Shown: one piece after another, positions 57,305 through 64,000 of the stretch
Position numbering within the stretch: position 1 is the first letter of the stretch
Layout of the letters: every line of letters starts with the position of its first letter
Source of the DNA: Cristatella mucedo
Taxonomy: Eukaryota > Bryozoa > Phylactolaemata > Cristatellidae
Direction: 5' to 3'
DNA: 64,000 nucleotides
Assembly: GCA_009760855.2 (NCBI GenBank)
Contig: WPIO01000002.1
Span: 3,807,001-3,871,000, forward strand
Program-made: the position numbers and the translations under genes
The notes under the pieces: model-generated
What the model was told of the DNA's origin: nothing
The model's input: the letters and a program-made list of their open reading frames with translations, nothing else
Database searches by the model: none

Positions 57305-57442
57305 GTAAGTAAGATTGGTAAGGAGCATATCTTTATTGCATACTTTGCTACGAGCTGGCATGCGTGCCTGTCAACATATCAATATTGTAGTCACGGACTA
57401 CTATTACGATTTGTGTATGCTAAAGATAACCTCCTTACTGCA

Positions 57443-57580
57443 TAAGCTTAGAAGCTGACATGCTGACCACTAAAGCTTAGCAACTGACCTGCTTTCCACT
57501 CAAGCTTAGCAGCTGACCTACTTGCCACGTAAGCTCAAAAGCTGACCTGATGACCACGTAAGCATTGCAGCTGGCTAGTA
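57443..57580 (+). repeat. 29-bp minisatellite in SLCO intron 2
   Basis: Four and a half units (57443-57470, 57471-57499, 57500-57528, 57529-57557, 57558-57580) with consensus AAGCTTAGCAGCTGACCTG plus TGACCACT. The rest of intron 2 (57305-58160) shows no element. Confidence 0.85.
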
Positions 57581-58160
57581 ATCAGATTGTGAGGAGTGAG
57601 CATGCTAAGAACTATTATCCGCCATAATTTAGATAGTGATACTTGATTAAACGTTTGTTTCCCAAGATTTCCCTCATCAAAGTTACACCTTAAACCTGAG
57701 TCTTGCTAGAATGCTTTGCCAGTTGATTGCGATAATCCTCAGCAACCATTTTTTGGTATTTCTGAGAGCCTATTGGGGATAATTTATTTCAAATATATTG
57801 GGTTTCAATAGCTCAATCAGTAAAGTATCATGTCAGAAATATGAGGTGCTGGCTCGTTCCCTGCCTTAGGAACACTTGTTTGTTGTCAGTTAAATGGCAA
57901 ACGGCCTTGGCTGGCTCTACGTTTGCAAATAGTCAACCAATAACGGTGCATCTCAATGGTTACGGTTTCGTGCAGAGACAGTGTGAAAACAACAAGCTGC
58001 TGGCCACTAATATTCACATAGTGGTATCGTAGTGCTGTCATACCAGAGTCGAAAATTGGTTAAACCTCGACCCGGGTTTCTCATCTGTCGTTTAAATGTA
58101 AGGCTGTGAAGAACATGTTGATCTCGCAGTCTGGGGTAATGTATTTTTTTACGTTTTTAG

Positions 58161-58472
58161 ATGTAGCCGTGAACTCCAGTAGCGATCGCTGGGTCGGCGC
58201 CTGGTGGCTGAGTTTTGCACTATGCTCTGTCGTCGAACTTGTACTTGCTGTTCCACTGTTCTTCTTTCCGGCACAACTAATCAGGCCGGGCACTGCCAGC
58301 GTTCCTAATCTGAATCAAACTGGGCACTGTGCAGTTGATCTCGGCAAGCTCGCACCGGCGGCGACATTGACGCTATAACCGCCACCGATATTTGCATCCG
58401 AAGGCATAGTGCAGCCAGAGGTTGATGGCAGCAATTTTGACACTCATAAGGATGCACTACCTAGCCCCAAAG
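58161..58472 (+). CDS. SLCO: SLCO/OATP organic anion transporter, exon 3 (contains in-frame TAA)
   Basis: Acceptor TACGTTTTTAG, donor AAAG/GTAGGC, phase 1 at both ends. It reads DVAVNSSSDRWVGAWWLSFA then LCSVVELVLAVPLFFFPAQL. DRWVGAWWLSFAL is the OATP superfamily signature at the outer end of TM6; NSS is a possible glycosylation site. After TM6 comes a cytosolic linker. At 58376-58378 a TAA interrupts the frame after APAATLTL, but the frame then stays open for 31 codons (PPPIFASEGIVQPEVDG, then NFDTHKDALPSPK) and meets exon 4 in phase. Either this allele is truncated before TM7, the stop is read through or edited, the base is an error, or an earlier weak donor (CACT/GTGCAG, phase 1, near 58329) is used. 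Confidence 0.82.
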
Positions 58473-58644
58473 GTAGGCACATGCTCTGTATCGTTGGGCT
58501 GCATACTGGTTTGCAGCAGTTTACCAAAGCCTCTGTAAGTGTGAGTTTTTGCTCACGAGTATACATGTAAAACTCGGTGCTATTCGATGTGATCTTGTAA
58601 AGCATCCATGTCTTCTAGATATCAACGTAGCATGCTCAAGAACT
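58473..58644 (+). other. SLCO intron 3, start
   Basis: No element seen before the LINE. Confidence 0.5.
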
Positions 58645-60440
58645 ACTTAATAATAATAGTAATTTATTGGATAACAATTTTCAATGAACTCGATCTATTT
58701 TAGGTGGTTTAAAATAGTGGCAAAGGAAGCACAAATCGAAAAGTTAGTTGTAGCATGCTCAATAAACAACGAGAATTACTTGGTTAGGGTGAAAGGTACG
58801 GGATCAGCATGAAAATATGGTTAGTGGGAGCATGCCAAATATCAGCATGCACGGTGTCAACATGCACAAGCACACTAAGGGCGTATCACAGGGACCCACT
58901 AAATGCTGTCTTACATAGGTGCATTTTCAGTTTCTTTTTAAATGTGACGCAAGTCGGGAGTGAGTTCCAGGCTTCGGGAGCATATACTAAAGGCACGGTC
59001 TCCAAATGATTTGAGGCTTGTAAGAGGTATAGGTAAGCAGTTAGATTCCGAAAAGCAAGTAGTACGATGCCTAATCTACTAGATGAGTAGATCTGATAGG
59101 TAGGCTGGAGCCAAAGAATGAAGGACCTGAAAGTAAGTGACAGAGTCTTGAAGTCATTGCCATGCTTGATTGGGAACCACTGCTTGTCGGCGAGAAGTGG
59201 TGTGATGTGGCAACTGCGACGCTCACAAAAGACGAGCCTAGCTGCAGAGTTTTGCACATGCTGTGTAAGCACATGATTGCACAGTCCGTTAGACCAGCAA
59301 GCAGTAAGTTACAGAAGTCAAGACGGGTGTCGCAAATGCATTGTAAAATTTAGGTAGTGATACCCTGTCTAAGCAAGCCCGAATTTTAGCCATGTCAAGT
59401 AGCCGAAAGTAGACACACTTGACTTTGGAGCTGAAGTGGACTGTGATGAAAGATCACCTTGGAACACGACGCTTTTAATTCGTGCATATTCTATAGGAAA
59501 TATGCTGACAGAGATAATGTTGAGCGTCAGCCTTTCCAATTACAGAATCATACTTGGTTCAACCATAACTAGTGAGTTGGTTTTATCATCATCCAATTAA
59601 AGAAACTTTGCAGCCATCAATGTGGGGATGTCATTAATACACGCAGCAATGAAGTTGAGAGAATTCGACGTGCTCGAGGGCTGGGTGGGATCAAAGTAAA
59701 GGTACAGCTGAATGTCATCCCCTAGGAAGTGAAAGCCAATATTGTGCTTGACAGTCATCCCCTAGGAAGTGAAAGCCAATATTGTGCTTGGCAATCACAC
59801 CGGCAAGAAGGAGAGTATAAAACCAGAAAAGAACTGAACCTTGCACGGACTCCAGAAATACTCCATATTTTAGTGTCTCCTCCGATGATCTTTGTCCATT
59901 CGCATAAAAACTTTGAAGTCTCCACTGAGATGAGACCTGTACCATTTTAGAGCAGTGGCAGTGATACTCAGGCGAGATGAGAGCCGCTCAAGAAGGACGT
60001 AGTGATCGATAGTATCAAAAGCTGCCGAAAGATTGAGTGAAACAACCAGAAATACATCATCGATATATGCATTGCTGAGTAGGATGTTCTACACCCGAAG
60101 CTATGCTGACTTTGTGGAGTTTTTCTTTTAAAAACCATACCTGAATATACTAGCAAGGCTTAAAGTTTCAACATATGAGTTCAGATGGTCTCCCACGACT
60201 CGTTCCAGTGTCTTTGATAGGAACGGTAGAAGACAGACTGGGCAGAATTTTCTCAAGTTCTCTTTATGTAGGGATGTTTTCTTGAGTAGCGGCCTGACTA
60301 GAGCCATTTTGAATGATGCTGAGACATGACCTGGGTCCAAAGAACCAGCTGTCCTCTTTAATTCAAATATAAACTTCAGAACGAGGTCACTAGTGACCAG
60401 CTTGAATGCAGACATTGAGGTGCCATATGGATTAAAGGAA
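58645..60440 (-). mobile_element. LINE family L2A, longest antisense relic
   Basis: From right to left on the minus strand: KLVTSDLVLKFIFELKR, then SLDPGHVSASFKMALVRPLL, KKTSLHKENLRKFCPVCLLP and FLSKTLERVVGDHLNSYVET (60415-60160), the first reverse-transcriptase blocks. The antisense of motif A is near 60005-60030, of the catalytic region near 59720-59790 (altered), then the C-terminal blocks QNSAARLVFCERRSCHITPL and RSFILWLQPTYQIYSSSR (59260-59110) and APEAWNSLPTC. The 3' end and ATT/AAT tail are at 58645-58720. Stops and small deletions make it inactive. Confidence 0.85.
59714..59793 (+). repeat. 40-bp tandem duplication over the LINE catalytic motif
   Basis: Two copies of GTCATCCCCTAGGAAGTG... 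with period 40 (59714-59753, 59754-59793). On the coding strand each gives FHFLGDD where FHFYADD is expected, so the catalytic tetrad is both altered and duplicated. Confidence 0.9.
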
Positions 60441-60538
60441 CATCATTCCCGGGGGGGGGGTTGCTGCCATCTTAGGGATGGACTCCCTGATCTTGTCTAT
60501 GTTCCTGACAAAACAGCTGGAGAACCGATCAAATAAAT

Positions 60539-60854
60539 CACCATTTAGACCCATGAGTCGCGACCCCTTTGAGGTTGAACGATCATTTCACATGAGTCGC
60601 TTAAGCCCATCAAAAAACACACATTTCTGATGGTCTTACGCTCCCAATCATAATTAAGAGTAACCAATTATCATAATCCATGGCTTTTGGCACCCTTGCA
60701 TTTGAATAAGCTGTACCGTGAGATCCACATTTATATTGTTAGGAGCAAAATTGCAGTTACGAAGTAGCAACGAAAATAGCTTTACTGTTGGAGGTCGCCA
60801 CAATATGAGGCACTGTATTAAAGGGTCTCGGAATTAGGAAGGTTGATAATCACT
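60539..60854 (+). mobile_element. SPIN/OposCharlie-like non-autonomous hAT element (long, older)
   Basis: The left part GAGTCGCGACCCCTTTGAGG and CACACATTTCTGATGGTCTT, and the right part GAAGTAGCAACGAAAATAG, then GTCGCCACAATATGAGGCAC and GTATTAAAGGGTCTCGGAAT, match the same hAT family as 45903-46088 and, from memory, vertebrate SPIN-group consensus sequences. The left terminal repeat is decayed; the right end reads GGTTGATAATCACT. It carries about 130 bases of middle sequence absent from the short copy. Confidence 0.7.
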
Positions 60855-60866
60855 CAGCTAGATCAT

Positions 60867-61050
60867 TCTAATAACCATACTTGCATGCTTACCCGTTGCA
60901 TTTAAACTTTAACCATTTTATTCATGTTGCTTATCAAGCATTATAAAGTTCATCACTCGTTCGTGTTTCCGTGGCAGCAAATGTAAAGCATTTATAAAGA
61001 GATTAAATTCACTGAGAATGCTTTATCAAGTGTTTTATTATTATGATTAC
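60867..61050 (+). mobile_element. LINE family L2A, 3' end
   Basis: AACCATACTTGCATGCTTAC, then CAGCAAATGTAAAGCATTTA, a hairpin with matched second arm GAATGCTTTATCAAG (compensated relative to the usual GGGCGCTTTATCAAG) and a TTATTATTATG tail. Confidence 0.75.
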
Positions 61051-61829
61051 ACGGATATTTTGGTAAGCAGTTTAAGTGGGAGAGGTTGAGGAGATCGGTG
61101 GTCTTTGACATCAGCAATTTGTAATTGAGCATCTGTGATTCAACAATGTTTTCATATAAGCCATACTTGGCTTTAGGCATATGACTCTCTTCCGATGCCA
61201 ACTGCCTGAGTTTAGTTCTTGTTTTTTAATGCACTCAACCACATTAGCTTCCGTCAGAACTTGAGAGCCCGGATTGCTCGTTGCCACCTTCATTACTGCT
61301 GCATCTCGAGCAGAAAGAGAAAATGTAAGCATTCAGTAGAACTCTAGAGCACTCAAGATTGTCTGTTGCAAATTACACCCCCAGAATCCGTGGTATTCAA
61401 AGCCAGGCGTGCATTGAGCAAGTGCCTTCAGCGTGATGCATAGATAATCCCAAGTTCATATGAAACTTCATGCAGCTTGCCGTTTTTTGGAAAAACATGG
61501 ATTCAAATGCGATTATCCTGCACTTAGTATCGTGTGTTTTGATACTCCTTTTATCGTAAGACTTTCTTTCTATCAAGTTTTGTTAAAAAAATGGTGGCAG
61601 CTTGCATGCTATGTCGTATTCACTCTTTAGCCAACAGCATATAACGTGGTAATGCAGCTGGAGCTGCAGACCAATTTTTTCCAATCTCAGACCGAACAAC
61701 GGATTCTACTACTTCTGGTGGTGCAGTTGCTGCTACTGCTGCTGCCGTTGCTGTTGCCACTGCACTCTCGTGTGTACCATAGACTTTGGGAAAAAAGCTC
61801 CTAATTTTATTTCTTGCGTTTTCGTGCAG
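61051..61829. other. SLCO intron 3, end; short CTG-rich stretch
   Basis: 61725-61765 is rich in GCTGCTGC/GTTGCTG triplets. Otherwise unassigned. It ends in TTGCGTTTTCGTGCAG before exon 4. Confidence 0.45.
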
Positions 61830-61994
61830 ACCTATTTCCCACAGTGTGGAAGCTCGTCAAGAATCCTCTCTATGTCCTGACCGTGCTCACCAGCTGTACT
61901 CTCATATTCGTGGAAGGTGGCTTCGGCGTCTACCTGCCCATGTACTTGGAGACTCAGTTTTATCAATCGGAGGCACAAGCGAACCTCCAAACAG
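61830..61994 (+). CDS. SLCO: SLCO/OATP organic anion transporter, exon 4
   Basis: 165 bases, phase 1 in and out, acceptor TTTTCGTGCAG, donor ACAG/GTGTGA. It reads DLFPTVWKLVKNPLYVLTVL then TSCTLIFVEGGFGVYLPMYL and ETQFYQSEAQANLQT. This is the OATP segment 'DFPKxxxRLLxNPxxxxxxL...FLPKYLExQFxxSxxxAxxLTG', TM7 with the start of the next loop/TM8. The frame could read on for 20 more codons to the stop at 62054-62056, but the donor and the family pattern favour splicing. The remaining exons (TM8-TM12 and the Kazal-like loop) must lie beyond 64000. Confidence 0.85.
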
Positions 61995-62109
61995 GTGTGA
62001 TCCCATCTTTCGGCAATGACGGAATGCTCGATACGATCAGTGCAGCTGTGCACTGATGCAAGTGTGAGTGTTTGTGTTGGTGGGTCCGTGTGGCATGCAT
62101 GCCTGTAAT

Positions 62110-63850
62110 GCATTGTAATGTATCTCCCTTCGTAACTCCATAGCCTACTTACAGCTTAAGCGGCTTTAGGTGTGCATTTGGTAGCCAACAGACTTAATCT
62201 CCCATAACAAAGAGAAAGTGGGAAGCGTAGCAGTGTCAGGAGAGCAGTTGAGGGAGTGAGTAGCATGGAAACATCAGCTCAGGATCGCTGGAAAGGGTGA
62301 GCCATAGTCGGCAGCAGGAGAGTAGTTGTCGTTGCGTAAGAATTGTGGCAATTAGTTCAATAGTCTGCCACCTGTAGAGCTAAAGCAACTGTAGCCAACG
62401 GTCTTTAAGCGGAGGAATGGAACATCTAATTTATTGTCCATACCGAAGCTGACGTCACGAGGAGGCTGAAACTGATGCAGCAGTTCAGTTGGTCTGGAGG
62501 AGCCAAGCCGTGGCTGGCCTTGTGGTTCAGCGTTAGAACTTTTCTCTCTATCCGTTGATCAACCAGCAGCCATCCCAGCTCTTTTAGCAAAGGAGACACA
62601 AGCTCAAACCTCTGGGACTTGAAAACTAGCCTTGCAGCCATATTCATAGCCATTTGCAATGGCCTTAATGCTTTTTAATGTAGCCCGGCAAAAACAGAAT
62701 TATAATAATCAAGCAGAGACAAGACTAAGGAGCTAGTTGTATTTTTTTGCAAGCAACTGTGGAAGACCTAATCTTCGATAGGGATCGGACGTGATGGCTA
62801 GCTGTAAAACAGTTCTGATTGAAGCTCTTACAATTTAGGAACCTGTCGGAAAAACGGCACCTAAATTGCGAGCACATGGTGATGATCACATAACAGCATC
62901 ACCCATTGGGAGAACAAATCCTTTTAATCCAGCTGCACGCGCAGGGTGTGCTATGAGCAGCAGTTCGGTTTTATCGTCCTTTAGTTTCAAAAACCTTCTG
63001 ACATCCAGGATCAAATCTCGGCAAGGCAAGCATTCAGTTTATCTTCTGCTGCAGCAGATTGCAACGGTCAGAATGACAAATACAGCTAAGTACCGTCGGC
63101 TAAAAGTGATATCCTATTCCACGGGCCTTGACAACTTCCCAGAGGTTGAGTATTAATGAAGAGCAGCAAGGGAAAGTATTAATAAAGAGCAGCAAGGGAT
63201 GGATCCTTGATGGACTCAACATGTGATACGTCTCGGGGGAGAGACCTGAATGAACACGATCGAACAAGTACGATTTATACCACTCCAGTGCCTCTTCTGC
63301 CAGACCGATGATTGTTCTCAATCATTCATTTAGGAAATCATGATAGATGGTGTCGAAAGCAGCAGAGCTAGGGCTGTGACATTCCCGTCATTGTTGCCGC
63401 ATATGTCATTGTTAACACGGAGGAAAGCAGTTTCAGTGGCGCGCTGCCTCCTGAACCCCTATTGAAATGTGTCTGACATTTAATTTTTTTCGATATGTGG
63501 AAGAAGCTGCTTACCGGCAATGTTTTGAAGAATCTTTGCCCAAAACGGGAGAAGAGAAACTGGGCGCGAGCTTACAAGGACCTCAGTATCTAATCCAGGT
63601 TTTTAAGTATCGGTCTAACGGTTGCCGATTTGAAGGACTTAAGTACGACCCCTTTTTTCGAAAGAGGCATTACAATTATCAGTTATGGCAGGGCTAAGTT
63701 GGTCTGCCAGTGAAGACCGTAGAGATCATGGTTAAGGGTCTCCAGGAAATGAGCTCTTTTTATTACACGTTATAGCCATATTGCATGCAGAAGCCTCGGA
63801 AAACCTTTTAAGGAAGGTCACACGCAGGTTGGGTTTCCGAAATTGCTTTA
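62110..63850 (-). mobile_element. LINE family CR1-B, long antisense relic in SLCO intron 4
   Basis: From right to left: RPVSLLPFWAKILQNIAGKQ (63560-63500 region), RRQRATETAFLRVNNDICGN, AAFDTIYHDFLNE (motif A, with frameshift), RTIIGLAEEALEWYKSYLFD (63318-63259), the catalytic region GIGYHF then ADGT-LYLSF, the C-terminal blocks and the family 3' end at 62115-62140 (TGTATCTCCCTTCGTAACTC) with an AATGTA tail. Two 30-base near-repeats lie near 63150-63200. It is inactive. Confidence 0.75.
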
Positions 63851-64000
63851 ATCAGAGGGGGCTTTATAGAATCACGAATGTGTACAATTCTTATAGCAAA
63901 GAAGGCTGAACAATTTTCAGCTGAGCCGTTAATATCTATAGAGTCTCACTTCTCAGCATTGGCCAGTAAATTGTTTACTGTCTTACCGATCTGTTTTGGG
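63851..64000. other. window end, unassigned
   Basis: Nothing recognised. Presumably still SLCO intron 4. Confidence 0.4.

Noticed and set aside
61994-62056. SLCO exon 4 reading on to a stop at 62054 as a final exon
   Set aside because: It would end the transporter after TM7. A GT donor in the same phase as the other introns sits where the family pattern continues in another exon.
1-64000. CRISPR array, prokaryotic operon, prophage or defence island
   Set aside because: No spaced direct repeats of CRISPR type, no dense same-strand coding, no ribosome-binding sites. Introns and animal transposons are clear.

Overview
This is animal (metazoan) nuclear DNA. The evidence is introns with GT/AG borders, a split organic-anion-transporter gene, decayed LINE, hAT, Mutator-like and SINE copies filling most of the rest, dinucleotide microsatellites, and a histone H4 copy carrying the 3' stem-loop of replication-dependent histone mRNAs. 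The phylum cannot be fixed from the window. A repeat-rich invertebrate is my inference.

Only one gene looks alive. An SLCO/OATP transporter runs on the + strand from 47432 past the right edge. Four coding exons are visible (47432-48146, 57218-57304, 58161-58472, 61830-61994), joined by introns that are all phase 1. They encode the N-terminus through about TM7/TM8, including the family signature DRWVGAWWLSFAL. Exon 3 as drawn carries one in-frame TAA (58376-58378), although the reading frame stays open on both sides. A GC-rich, CpG-rich stretch of about 2 kb covers the 5' end.

1-22 kb: three copies of a Mutator-like element with a FLYWCH finger (1-1520, 13753-15317, 18566-20260), each with a tRNA-like segment; a diverged histone H4 (3769-4065, minus) with promoter-like and stem-loop signals; a dead hAT transposase (8170-6530); and two LINE families. 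Family L2A has a 3' hairpin and an (ATT)n tail. Family CR1-B has a different C-terminus and tail. 15-45 kb: an unclassified repeat 'S' (15318-17950, 22243-24880, 35158-36630 and two partial copies), and a direct segmental duplication of about 9 kb (23388-32250 and 35158-44648) that carries the same nested cargo twice: an H4 tail, a LINE with a 0.3 kb insert, a SINE, part of S, and more LINEs. 45-64 kb: the SLCO gene, its introns filled with LINEs, a second hAT relic with a perfect 33-bp inverted repeat, and a 29-bp minisatellite.

The most notable items are two short elements (45903-46088 and 60539-60854) that closely resemble, from memory, the SPIN ('Space Invader') hAT family known for horizontal transfer among animals. 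I found no RNA gene, CRISPR array, bacterial operon or virus. Family assignments come from reading motifs by eye; no database search was run.
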